This document shows, piece by piece, positions 44,295 to 56,600 of a DNA stretch of 64,000 nucleotides. The DNA comes from Nymphalis io (lineage: Eukaryota; Arthropoda; Insecta; Lepidoptera; Nymphalidae): assembly GCF_905147045.1 (NCBI RefSeq), contig NC_065890.1, positions 6,758,001-6,822,000 on the forward strand, given 5' to 3'. Made by a program: the position numbers and the translations under genes. Every line of letters begins with the position of its first letter. Within the stretch, counting starts at the first letter, position 1. The notes below the pieces were generated by a model. It made no database searches. It was given only the letters and a program-made list of their open reading frames with translations, and was not told the DNA's origin.

Positions 44295-46071
44295 GAAGGA
44301 ACTGCTTGCGATTGTATGGGCCGTGAAGCATTTTCGACCATATTTGTATGGAAGGACATTCAAAATTCAGACTGATCATAAGCCGCTTATCTATTTATTT
44401 GGAATGCGGGATCCATCTAGCCGTTTAATTAAATTTAGGTTAGCATTAGAAGAATACGATTTTGTACTTGAATACTTAAAAGGGAAGAATAATTCTGCCG
44501 CTGACGCACTTTCACGTTTGCATTTAACTTCTGAGGACTTGAAAGAGATGAATCAAACGGTGATGAATGTAATGACGCGTGGCCAGATGGCTAAGCAACA
44601 ACGGGATGCTATTATTTCTAAAAACGATGGGACTGATCAACCAAAACTTGTAGAAGTACATAGCAAACCGAAATATTTCACGGAATTACGTTTCATAAGC
44701 GCTTATGAATTAAATCGATATCGTAAATTGAGAGAGATAACGCATGAGAAGGGATGTTTGAGTTACGTGCCCTCAATGGATACTATTTTTATTAATTTAG
44801 CTTCTCGATCGCAACTATCGCCAGGCGAATTTGTGAGAGAGCTGAAAATATTTTGTGGGAAAATAAATATTAAAGAAGTGAAAGTACACTTCTTTAATAT
44901 TTATTATATTAAGACTGAGAAAAATAATAAATTTGTGGAAAAGTTAATAAATGAAGTAAATAACATATGTAGTTGGTCTGGACCACGTATATGTATTTTA
45001 AGGGGAACAAAGAGAATAACTGATAAAGACGATAAGTGTGTAATTTTAAACGATTTTCATATATTACCCACAAGTGGCCATGCCGGCATAAGACGAATGG
45101 TAAATAACATAAAGAAATATTATTTTTGGCCAAAATTAGAAGCTGATGTTACAGAATTTATAAAAAGGTGTGACAAATGTCAAAAACAAAAACATTCCTC
45201 ACATTATACTAAGGAACCTATGACAATTAGTTCGACGGCAACTTCAGCGTTTGAAAAGGTATATTTAGATATAGTAGGGCCGTTAGAGAGAGAGTACAAT
45301 AATTATGTGTACATTTTAACTATACAATATGAGGTGAGCAAGTATGTTGAGGCCTACCCATTAATATCAAAAAGGTCAGATGAGGTAGCCAGGAACTTCG
45401 TAAACAATTTTATACTCAGGTATGGTATTCCGAAGGAGATAGCTACAGACAGGGGAACGGAGTTTTTATCGGACACAATGAAAGAGGTTTGTAAACTTTT
45501 GCATATTAACAAGCTGCAGTCTACTGCTTATCATCATCAAAGTATCGGTGCCTTGGAGAATTCTCACAAACATCTAGGTAACTATTTGCGAATACAGACA
45601 GACAATCACTCAGAAGCTTGGAGCATGTGGCTTCCATTTTGGTGTTTTTCCTATAACACTGCAGTACATACGGAGACTAAGTTCACTCCCTATGAGTTGG
45701 TGTTCGGTAAGAAATGTATTTTACCATCTAATTTGCGATCAGCACAAGTCGATCCTTTGTACAATTTTGATAATTATCCTTTGGAACTCAAATTCAGATT
45801 ACAAACGTCACAAAAAGAGGCTAGAGAAAATTTAATAGCAAGTAAATTAAAAAGAAAAGATAAGTATGATCGTAATATAAACCCTGTGACTTATAAACAG
45901 AATGATTTGATTTTAATAAAAAATGAAACCGGCAGTAAGTTCCAAAACATATATTCAGGTCCATACAAAGTAATAAGGGAATGTTCACCCAATGTAGAAA
46001 TAATTAAGGATAATAAAAACTATGTTATTCACAAAAACAGAACAAAAATGTATTTTGAACCAATTACCTAA
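44245..46071 (+). CDS. Pol part 2: RNase H end and integrase
   Basis: This 608-codon frame overlaps the end of part 1 and resumes RNase H (ELLAIVWAVKHFRPYLYGR, TDHKPL, SAADALSRL). Integrase follows, with an HHCC zinc domain (GHAGIRRMVNNIKKYYFWPK, RCDKCQKQKH) and a catalytic triad D342, D402 and E438 (spacing D-59-D-35-E). A C-terminal region with a GPYKV-type motif comes last. The frame probably has no start of its own; the ATG is incidental, and this is the second half of a broken pol. A 19-bp inverted repeat lies at 44862-44905 between RNase H and integrase. Confidence 0.92.
   Translation: MPVVVLTKQKKWYPTIEKELLAIVWAVKHFRPYLYGRTFKIQTDHKPLIYLFGMRDPSSRLIKFRLALEEYDFVLEYLKGKNNSAADALSRLHLTSEDLKEMNQTVMNVMTRGQMAKQQRDAIISKNDGTDQPKLVEVHSKPKYFTELRFISAYELNRYRKLREITHEKGCLSYVPSMDTIFINLASRSQLSPGEFVRELKIFCGKINIKEVKVHFFNIYYIKTEKNNKFVEKLINEVNNICSWSGPRICILRGTKRITDKDDKCVILNDFHILPTSGHAGIRRMVNNIKKYYFWPKLEADVTEFIKRCDKCQKQKHSSHYTKEPMTISSTATSAFEKVYLDIVGPLEREYNNYVYILTIQYEVSKYVEAYPLISKRSDEVARNFVNNFILRYGIPKEIATDRGTEFLSDTMKEVCKLLHINKLQSTAYHHQSIGALENSHKHLGNYLRIQTDNHSEAWSMWLPFWCFSYNTAVHTETKFTPYELVFGKKCILPSNLRSAQVDPLYNFDNYPLELKFRLQTSQKEARENLIASKLKRKDKYDRNINPVTYKQNDLILIKNETGSKFQNIYSGPYKVIRECSPNVEIIKDNKNYVIHKNRTKMYFEPIT
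44862..44905. repeat. 19-bp perfect inverted repeat inside pol
   Basis: The arms aataaatattaaagaagtg (44862-44880) and its exact complement (44887-44905) flank aaagta. It is coding on the plus strand, near the start of integrase. Confidence 0.95.
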
Positions 46072-46210
46072 CAATTTTGTTAAAAGTTTATGTACTAAAT
46101 ACTTACTTCAAAAGTTTGTAAAGATAGTAATTATAATATGACATTATACTATATGAACATTCGTAATATAAACTAAAATAAAATAAATTGTATTATTTTA
46201 TTTTTTTATT

Positions 46211-46220
46211 GCGGTGGAGA
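46211..46220 (+). promoter_or_regulatory. Polypurine tract candidate
   Basis: The sequence gcggtggaga abuts the 3' LTR. It is the only purine-rich stretch there and follows a T-rich run, as polypurine tracts in such elements often do. Confidence 0.5.
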
Positions 46221-46382
46221 TGAGATGTAGTGAATAGATTATATTAACTAAACATACTTATTAATCATTATATACTACGTAACCTAATTTTGTACCTATT
46301 TAATGTACGACCTATTGGAAATAAAGGCAGTATCTATTCAGCAGTCTCGGCTTTCATTCCTCTCTCAGGGCACCACATTACA
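46221..46382 (+). repeat. 3' LTR
   Basis: This is 162 bp, apparently identical to the 5' LTR, and is followed by the gaaa target duplication. Confidence 0.95.
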
Positions 46383-46386
46383 GAAA

Positions 46387-47684
46387 CTACACAAAAAAAA
46401 TTGTGCATCTATTATAATTCTTTGTTTATTTCTTTATAAAAATATTAAAAGTAACGTTCAAAGGAGAATGGGGAATGATCCATCAATTATTCCGAGTGTC
46501 TTATCCAAACAAAAGATTATTCAAGTGAAGATGTCGCATCGTAGGTAAAATAGGAAATGGACATAATGTTTTTAATTTCTATGTTGTTTTATTTTTGTCT
46601 TTATCATCCCCATGCTTGATTGCTATGAAAAATATTTAGTATATCAATAAAAAGCATAAAATTTAATTGTTGGAAAACCCCGCACCAGATATGATTTTAA
46701 GAACAAAGCATGAATAGAGATTATTATTGCTACTTATTTTACTAAAATATTTATTTTGGATAAGATGTATGAAAATAAAATCGTAATCATTTTTATGTTT
46801 TATTAATCTTATGATTTGTCATCTTACTATATCTACAATACACAATTCATCATTCAATTACAGCAATGCAAAATAATAAGAATACATGTAATAAATAATT
46901 TTATCACATTCAGCATTTGACTTAATGAAAAATATATAAAAAGTCAAAGTCGTAATAGTTATTAAATTTTCTATCAACTACATTTACTCAGTTACAGAAA
47001 ATTGTTCTTCAGCGATATTGCTAGTCATTTTTAATATTAAACTTATCAGAATGATTTGAGTTAAAATTGTTTATTTACGCTGTTCAGCGTAGATTTTCGA
47101 GATCGTTAAATAGTGAATACTTCTCAGTGTTCATCTAACATAAACATGCCATTTATATGACAATATAAAATAAATTATATATGCATATATAATGGTATAT
47201 GACAATGAAACTTCATGCTTGATCATGGTATTTAAAGAAGCATTAACAAATTCACATTAAGTTTCCGATATTTTTTTTCATTTAAATTTGAATTAACCAG
47301 TCTTTTTTTATTTTGACTTATTTAATCAAAAATGTAACTACAAATTTACAAAACTTGGATTTAAAACTTCTAAGCTTAAAATCGTTCTTGATATATTACT
47401 CATAGAACCTATTACATAGTATAAGTAAAATATTTTATATATGCTTTTCATGTGCAAATTTTTATACAAAAAGGTTTTTTGAAAACAATTTGACATGACA
47501 CGTAAAGGGAATTCAAGATCAAGATTAGTGACATTGTATATGGGTCGTAATTACAATAGCGCACCTTTTTACTTTTTTCGACTAAGTTTAATTTTCTCTT
47601 ATGAATCGAATTTAGGTGGTGAATTATTGAAATTATTTTAATTACATATACTATTATATACTATTTTCATTTATTATAATATTA
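46387..47684. other. Spacer between LTR element and kismet 3' end
   Basis: This AT-rich stretch probably is mostly the kismet 3' UTR on the minus strand. An open frame (to 46548) continues in phase from the left side of the LTR insertion. No other gene or repeat is recognised. Confidence 0.4.
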
Positions 47685-50600
47685 TTAATGATTTGATGAA
47701 GATTCTGTAGATTGTCGTCCAGAACTTGATCTAAGTTCTCGTCGTGGACCAAAAGAAGATTCTTCTGAAGACTTGCGGCCCTTTTTTTTGTTTACTCGAC
47801 GTACACCATCACTTAATACGTCTCCAGTATTTATGTCGTCTGTAACATCCTCTTTGCCATCATTCTCGATTTTAGAACCATCTAGTTTCTGTGCATTTTC
47901 ATTATCATTATGTATTTCCCTTTCACGACATGTATTTTGTTGGACTTTGTCCTCTTTTTCAGTATTTGTTACGATTAGGGAACTGGAGGATTCTGCTGTT
48001 CTGTTTATGTCAAAGTCACTAGCTTTCATGCCAGTTTTGATGACTGTTAAAGGTGCTATTAAATCTTCCAAATCCATTTCTCCCGTGTTGGTAGTATCCG
48101 ATTGTTTTTCAACATTTTTAATTACCTCTAAAGAATTATCTTTTATTTTTTTTGGTGTTGACTGTATGGCTAAATTTTCTGGTTCATTGTTTATTTCTTC
48201 AATTGTTCTTTTATGAGCTACAGTTACTGTGGATCCATTGTCTTCGGAAGGCATACGTGTTATATATTCAGGAGGTTTACCTAGTTTTTCATATGTATCC
48301 TTTTCAATATCTTTAGATTTTTTAGCTTCAGCCGAACTGACAAGGCTAGCGCTTAAGGCACCAGAAGCCATTTGTTCCAACAGCATTTTACTTATGTCTA
48401 TATCTTTTTTGTCTCCTTTTAGAAGTTTCTCTTGAACGGCGGCAAATTCTGGCGGCATTTGAGATCTAAGGGGATCGTAAGCCAATTTCTTTTTGTCAGT
48501 TTTAGATAAATCAGTGGCTATTGTATCGTGCGTATCAGTATCGCGAGTTCTTTTGTCTATTTTTAGTGCAGTATCGTAATTAATTGTCTGTTTAGAAAGA
48601 GATTCCAGTAAATAAGGATCCGGAGGTAAAAGTATTTGAGGTAAATGACCGGATTGAGTGCGATCCGAAACTTTTTGTTGCCGCGATGTAGAAGAACTAG
48701 TCACGACTGTAGATGATCTAGGAGCAGTAGTTTTGGTACTGCGAGAACTATGGCTTGAGTTATGTAATGATGTAGCAGAAGAACTTGTTGCTAGGTTACT
48801 ACTTAATAATCCTAGTGCATCATATGATGACATCCCAGAATGAACTCCAAATGGTGAGAGACCGCTTAATCCTAATTGAGGATACAACATGTTAGGATTG
48901 GGGAATACAAACGGGAATTGAGAATTTGTTGATTTTGATGTGGACGCACTTGACGCTTCAGATGGTTTTCTACTCTTGTTTTTAGTTTCTGTGGAGCCAC
49001 TCGATCCAGTTAAGCTATTCATATCAAGAGAAGGAAAACCGGGCAGACCTAAGCCAGCTAAATTAGCAAATATGTTTCCACCTGATATATTTCCAAGTAA
49101 ATTAGGCATACCACTAAATGAGTTTAGAAGTGGATTATTTTTAGGATCAAAACTACTAAGACTTGATAGAAGTTTTGGGTCAAATCCAGTTAAATTAGAT
49201 AATGTTGCCGCCAACGTCTTTGGATCAAAAGCACTTAAACTGGACAAGCTTGCTAGAAGTGCAGGATTCAAGCTAGACATATTTTGATTTAGATGTGAAT
49301 TGGATGATAATACGTTAGTTGATGCTGTGTCAAGGGTAGGGGGTCTTCCTTTTTTACGCTCAGGTACAGAAGTTGTAGGTTGCATAGGAGAATGTCTTGG
49401 ATTACGTACATCTTGAGGTAATTTGACGTGTTCTTTAATTCCGTCTGTCCACTTTGAATCAATGTCATACATTGGATTCTCAGCTATCCACTGTGCTAAA
49501 TGTTTTAATTGCGGTGCCTTATGACCAATAAGTCTTTTTCCTGTTACACGATGAACAACGGGAACATGCTCATCTGGCGCTAACCGTGGTGTAAATCCAC
49601 GTCTCCGTGTCTCAACATTGGTTTGTTCCGCAAGCCATTTATTAACTTTAGCCTCGTGTGAATAAGGTTTAGGTGTTGTAGTAGATGCTTTCTGGCTCTT
49701 GGTGCTTTGTTCAAGTGATTGTTGTAAATAGGACGATAATTCCTTAGAGGAAGAGTGTGGAGATGGTACGTTAGTAACAGTTACAGAAAATGGTTTTTGT
49801 GTTGGAGGAGTACTAGCAGTGCTTGGGGGAGCTGCTGGGGTTACTGTTACTTCAGGAAGTACTGTAGAACTTTTACTACGAGGGGGATCATTTGATCCTA
49901 ACGAACTACTAGGGCTTCTTCCTTTGGCCGCAGAAAGCCCTAAAACAATTTCGTCCAATTTCTTCCTTTTCTTTTCTTTACTAACTATTTGTTCCGGTGC
50001 AGGCTGTAATTAGACATAAAATATAAGTTGCATTAACTTATTTTATAAAATAAAATATAATTTTACATCCGTAACAGCTTGTGAATGTCCCACTGCTGGG
50101 CTAAAGGCCTCCTCTCCTCTTTTTGAGGAGAAGGTTTGGAGCTTATTCCACCACGCTGCTCCAATGCGGGTTGGTGGAATACACATGTGGCAGAATTTCA
50201 GTGAAATTAGACACATGCAGGTTTCCTCACGATGTTTTCCTTCACCGTAAAGCACGAGATGAATTATAATCACAAATTAAGCACATGAAAATTCAGTGGT
50301 GCTTGCCCGGGTTTGAACCCACGATCATCGGTTAAGATTCACGCGTTCTTACCACTGGGCCATCTCGGCTGATTTCACTTTGACCAAGTAATTTTACATA
50401 TAAAATATAATTACTTTTATATAATTCGTAAAAAATTCTGACTATAATGCATAATATATGTCAAAATTTCTAGAACTTCTTTTTTAAGAATTCATTACTT
50501 GCTACCATGAAACACAATAATATTACAGACCGTTGAAATTATAGTTTCAATTATTATCTATTTCAGTGTTTTTTTTTCAAATTATTTATCTGTACATACC

Positions 50601-53600
50601 ACATTTTTTCTTTTCATCAGTCTTGTAAGTGTATCATCTAATCTACTTCTAGTTGGAGTAATAGAGGCTGGCGAAGCTTCCGCCTGTGGCGTCCGACGAC
50701 CCATGGAGAAATCTTGCGCCTCGCTTAAATCTAATGGGGCCGATAGGTCAACAGGGGCGACAGTGGCGGCAGAAGAAGCTGGCGAAGGTGGCACAGATGG
50801 TGCGGGAGATGGTGCCACGCGCTGGTGAGCTGGTGGAGGAGCAGGTGTGGAGCGTCGAGAACCAGAGTCACTTGATGCATCATCGCGCTCCTGATTTAGC
50901 ACTGTTGGTAGTCTGTGAGTTTCTCGCGAGGCAGAATGTGCGGCTTGCGGTGACGAAAGTAGTGCATGTAATTTAGCTCTTTCTGTTTCAACATCAATAG
51001 CAATATGACGTTTCTGACTTTGCTTACGATCATCTGCAACTTCTACTTGTGTACTGTTTCCATCACTGATTTTGGAAGAGTTAGTTGCTGACATTGCCGA
51101 TGGCCACTCGCAATTCTGTACTGCATGAGCAATATGATGTAACCTTGTTTCAAGAGCTCTTTCCGAAAACCAATGTTCTGGTGTTAAAGTTTCATCTATT
51201 CTCCCTAATTTTGCTAAAGTTTCAAGTTCAGATAAAGCATCCGTATCATCCTCTGTGTCACGTTCTAGAACGTTTGAGGTACGTTTGCTACGTCTTAGGG
51301 ACATTCTCGGCTCTGTGGTGACTTCTGTTGTTATTTTCTCTTCATCATCAGATGTAGGTTTGGGTGTGTCACCTTTTGTTCCACTTTTATATTTTGCATG
51401 CCATTTTCTAGCACAATCCGCGAAAGGAAGTTTTGGGTCGCAAAATAATTTATTGTAAGTATCTCCCAACCCATGCCTGTAAAAAATTAAAACATTTTTA
51501 ATTGTAAATAAATGGTTTTATAAAACAATTTATCACTTTAGATTATGTATATTTAAAACAATCTTACTTGCACACTCCTAAAACTAGAAGTTTATCATGT
51601 CGCGCGGGTTGCCACCAGGGCGGTGCATCGAGTGAGCGCTCACATAGCGCCAGACGCGCCTCCAATGCAGGGTGTGGTGCCACTTCTTCACGTAGTACAC
51701 GGAGAAGATCAATCCTAAAATTTTAGTTTACTTTTATCATTATCATAAATTTAATATGAATTTATATAATTATGATACTTTGAAGTATGTATTACTTAAA
51801 AGTCTATTTTATATCCTTTTATTAATTACTTCAAAAAAGAAATAAACATACCTTTCTAATGTAGCAATAGCTCGTTCTTCTCCAATAGGTTCGGCTTTCA
51901 AATCTGCTCTAGTCGGTAATTCCGCTTCTCCCACTGCGAGGCCGCATTGGCGTTTACACATGGCCATAAAAGCTTTGAGGTAGTCAGTCAAAGCGTCGTC
52001 ACTTTTGGAGTCCAAACGAGCTAAAGATCTAAAACGACTCCAACGTAAACTTTTAGTGGCAGGATCAAACTCGACTCCATAAGAGGCGACAGTCCTTCGG
52101 AAAGCTTCCTCATCGGCTCTCGTCCAACGCCACTGTGAAATTTCATCTCGGGCGAGTTGATCCATTCGCTCTCGTCGCTCCATCTATAAGTAAATGTACA
52201 CATTTTGTTTATTATAGGAAAGTAAAACGTACCAAAAAGTTTCAAAATTTAAAAGTAACCTTAGCTCTCTGCTGTAGTTTGAGTTCCTCACGCTTATAAT
52301 TGCGTTGGTAGGCGGTGATTAAGCGTCGGAGCCGTGTATTGAGGTCCTGCATAGAGGGCCATAGATGAGTAGCAGCGAGCGCAAGGTCGTCTTCCGCGCG
52401 TGGAGAGGCGGGCGAGGCTGCGCCCGCGCCGCTAGATACGTCATCCGTGCACTCTTCATCCCCTGCCACACTACCGAGCACCTTTCTTTCCTCGCTTCTG
52501 CAATCAAGGAAAAATTACATAAAATAAATGATCATGACATAAGTATGTTATATTTCTTAAAAACAAATATGCCTTGTTTACTTTCAAGATGAAATAACTG
52601 CAAATAAACCACATATGACTGACAGGTCACTGACAAAATTTTATTATAAAGCAAAATTTCTTAAAATATCTGAAATAAACTATATTGAGAGTAGGGTTAT
52701 TTTCATTAACGATTAACAAAATAACATGTTTCTGCTGCATGTATGTATATATAATGTTAAGAATGAGACCATAGATATTTTTAATAATTTAATTCATACA
52801 AAATATGATGTATGTTATACTACACATTTACATAAAGATATACAGAAATCACTATTCTAGATATGCTAATATATTAAAGAATTTACAAACAAATACTTGA
52901 GCTAGTTTTACATATGGTTGCACAGCAACACTTCTTGTTATTAAATATTTCATCTTGACAGTTGACAAGGTATTATATAAATTCACACTAAACTTGAATT
53001 AAATAAAAGTATATATTATAATAGATGGTTCAATTCAGCAATATTGTATATGAAAAAAGCAAGATTTTTTTTTCTTTCTACAATGAAATGACTACTGAAT
53101 GAAATGAGTGACATATATAGAAAAATATAATGTAGATTTTTAACTAAATAATAATAGCCACTTTGCAGTACAATTTGCTTACTTAATATCTGTACACTCC
53201 GCATCATCAGGTGGACCGAGTTTGTCGACGTAGCACAGTTGCGGGTCGGAACGCATCGCCAAATAGTTTTCATAGCCATGTTTATATGTGCCAACAAGCA
53301 GAGATACGTCGCACTCGGTGTCCCACCAAAGGCGGGGCGGCGCGCTGTCCACGCCACGCGGCACTCTCATACCCATTGTACTAAAACAGATACGCGTTAT
53401 ATTATTATATTAAGCTTAGTTAACTCTGAAATAATGCTAGTAAAAAAAATATACATTTTTATTATTATTATTAATATATAAATTCAATTCACCTGGCGTG
53501 GGTTCCATTTTCTATTTGAATGGCGTAATCTCCTATAACTTCATGTTTTATATAATACATCATACGAACTCTTAATAAAACTCTAAAAAAAATAGAACAT

Positions 53601-56600
53601 GTTATTAAAAAAATAATATCTGAGTACATGTTTTTTATAATATAATTTATTTATTGTATACTTACTTATTAGCATGTCTAAATAAATGCTTTTTATAGCT
53701 ACTTTCCAAATAGGCGTCACAATCATACTTGTCTATTGAACTCCAGTGACCAGGATCCTCCCATTTCTGAGTATCATGAGCTTTGGGAATTTCTTTGAGC
53801 CTATTTTTCTTTTTTGCATTTCTACCACGCGGCACTGGGTTATGTAGTCCACTATGATTCCTTGAGATGGTAACTTCACCATTCTCACAGGGTTCAATAA
53901 GATCCCAAATAAAATTTCTTATTTTCTCGTCTCCCTTATAGTGACGCAAACAGTATAGAACCTACAATATATAACCAAAATTGTAACTATGTTCTCAGAA
54001 TGTTTATTATAAAAGCATTTAAATTTAATTACTTCAGTTTGTAGAAAATTAACTCAGTAAAAGTCTTAAACTTTTTCGGTATTAGCATGGCAAATCATCA
54101 TGTTTTACTTTTTTTTTAGTACTACTTTCAAAAGTGATAAATGACATATATTTAGAAGATGAGAAACTTACAATAATTCGTGCACAATCTTCAATCACAG
54201 GTAGTGTCCAACCTTTTCTAAACTGATTTTTATCTAATATCTCTTCCCAACGAGCCCATCTAAATGACAGTAAAAGTAATACTTAGGTAAATGAATATGT
54301 AACAATAATTAAAACTATCTTACATAATTATTTGACACTATTAGCTTTTCAAAATTTATTACTACGAAAAATTTATAATCTCATCACACAAATCACAAAA
54401 GTCGGTTTTTATGCAACAAAAAGAAAAAGCAATGAGAACTATCTTTTCCGATGGGTCACAAGTTGGCGCGTAAGGTTCTACTGCGGTCGTTAAAAAAGTA
54501 TTTAATGGTACGGCAAGATCAATAAATTTGATTTTAATTGAAATAATCGTCAGATTTAAAATCAAATAAATATTTGATATGCCTTATGATTGAGCCTTAC
54601 TTTATGCGTAATTCCGTCTTGTTCCGAGAAAAAAGTATATGTTCCCGAAAGACAAAAACATTTACAGTATGTCTACCATAATTATTAAGGAACGGCATCT
54701 TTACAATTTACATAATTAAACACACAATATGAAATAAAGTGAACATCCGCGATGAAGTAAACGTGCAGCATATTTCACATTTTTGGAGACCTTATTACAA
54801 ATAACAAATATCAAAATATATTTTCAAGTTAATATTAATGTTTCAATTTTTTATTACTTCTTTCAGGTTCTAAGTCATTTTACGATTTTATTTTCATGCT
54901 CAGAAAGGTAGGTAAGTAAGTATAAACATATACAAGTAGTGTGAATTACTGAACTAAATTTCTACGATTGATAAAATATTTTAAACTTTGATAGACTACA
55001 AATATCAATTTTTACACTATGTATGTAATGTAATAAAAACATAATGAGAACTCTATGTTCATAATTTTAAAATATGGGCATAGTAAAGTAGCCTAATCAA
55101 AATCATTTCAAACTAACCAATGAGCAAAATAAATACTGTTTGTTCACTCTCAATTGCATATGGTTCAATATTTCAACTTCATCTTCACATTCCATGGTCA
55201 TGCAAATTTCACAAAACCAAAGTTAATCATACAGTTAATAATTGTACTGTATGGCTTCAATAGACGTTATTCGAAATAATATTGAAATCTCTTATTTACT
55301 TCAACACCAAATTTTTTTTCGGTTACTTTGAAAGGAACTTAATGATGATGATTAATACTTCCTCATGATTAATACTTTCAATTAACAAAATATCCAACGT
55401 TGACCGACAACGTTGTCTAAATGAGTCCGAAAGTCTAGTTAGACCAATCGCCTAGTTTTTTTAGTGCAGTCGTAAACGTTACATGTGTGAATAAATGGGC
55501 TTTCACAAACTAATTATTTTCAGAAATTTCTATATTTATATTTTAAAAACAAAAATTAATTTTTTTTAATATAAAATATGTGATATCGCTACATCGTTAA
55601 GGCTTTGGGCTACCTTAAAAAATGGTAACAATCCCTTAATAAAGGATGAATTAAAATCTGAAACTTGTCGAATTTGTGTTTTATGTAAATATGTAGCTTT
55701 CTTACTTTTTATAAATTCAATCAAAATACATGTATTTTTTATCACACTAGCCAACGGAATAAAAATAGTCAAAATTGTCATCGGAATGATTTTAAAAAGA
55801 TATATTATTGTATAGCGTTTTGACTTATTCCCGAACCGTCTCATAGATATAGGTATTTATTTATTTAGGCTTGCTCAAAATAATGACATTTTTGTACAAG
55901 TCAACTAACTTAAAAAGAAGATTGATCCCCTAAAAATAAGATTTTTGCAAAATCTTTCTTAAATTCTACATTACAACAAAGGTTGCCTCCAAATGTTTTA
56001 TACTCTAGGCTTTGCGCAGTATATGACGCAGTTAGGATCAATTTTATACAAAAGGCATGACTAGTTATTAGCTGTGGTAGCTACTAAATACCGACTCCGT
56101 CAAATGACAAGCGCCTCTCTCTTCGCCGTTACTCGGTAATAATTTATCACAATTTATTTTTTAAATAAAAGTACTTATTTATAGGTAGGTACAAATAACA
56201 TTAAAGTTTCATATCGATCATTAGTATTTGTAAATCCGGAAAATACAAATAAACAATACTTACCTCTTTATAAAATAAATATGATATAATATCAATATAA
56301 ATCAAAATATGTGATTTAACGTCTAATCTCAAAAACATAAAAGTTAGGTGTCCAAACATGGTGAGAATTGGACGACAGAAGATTTGCGACATAGGATCTT
56401 TGTTATTTAGATGTGTTACTCATAAACCTTAATATTAATCTTTTTCTTAAATATAATGTACCTTTAGTAAAAACCTTAAGTTAGTTAAAAATCATGTATT
56501 ATGTTTACGGTGGAAAAACTTAACTGTTGCATAATAATTGAAAGATTTTCATTAGATATTTCTAATAAAATTAATAAAAAACATAAGATCGTAAAAAAAA

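Larger units (their letters stand above)
40186..46382 (+). mobile_element. Complete Ty3/gypsy LTR retrotransposon, recent insertion
   Basis: Two 162-bp LTRs (40186-40347, 46221-46382) begin TG and end CA and appear identical base for base. The element is flanked by GAAA on both sides (40182-40185 and 46383-46386), a 4-bp target-site duplication as in gypsy-type elements. Between them lie a primer binding site candidate, a small leader ORF, gag-protease-RT-RNase H, and the RNase H end plus integrase. There is no env: only about 150 bp separate the pol stop and the 3' LTR. Identical LTRs mean a young insertion. The gag lacks a CCHC knuckle, as in the gypsy/17.6 (errantivirus-like) side of the family. 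Two one-base frame breaks make this copy non-autonomous as written. Confidence 0.97.

Noticed and set aside
46072..46220. Search for an envelope gene after pol
   Set aside because: Only about 150 bp lie between the pol stop and the 3' LTR, too little for env.
47773..49287. Plus-strand open frames opposite the last kismet exon
   Set aside because: Shadow frames of the Ser-rich kismet coding sequence, with no recognisable domain.
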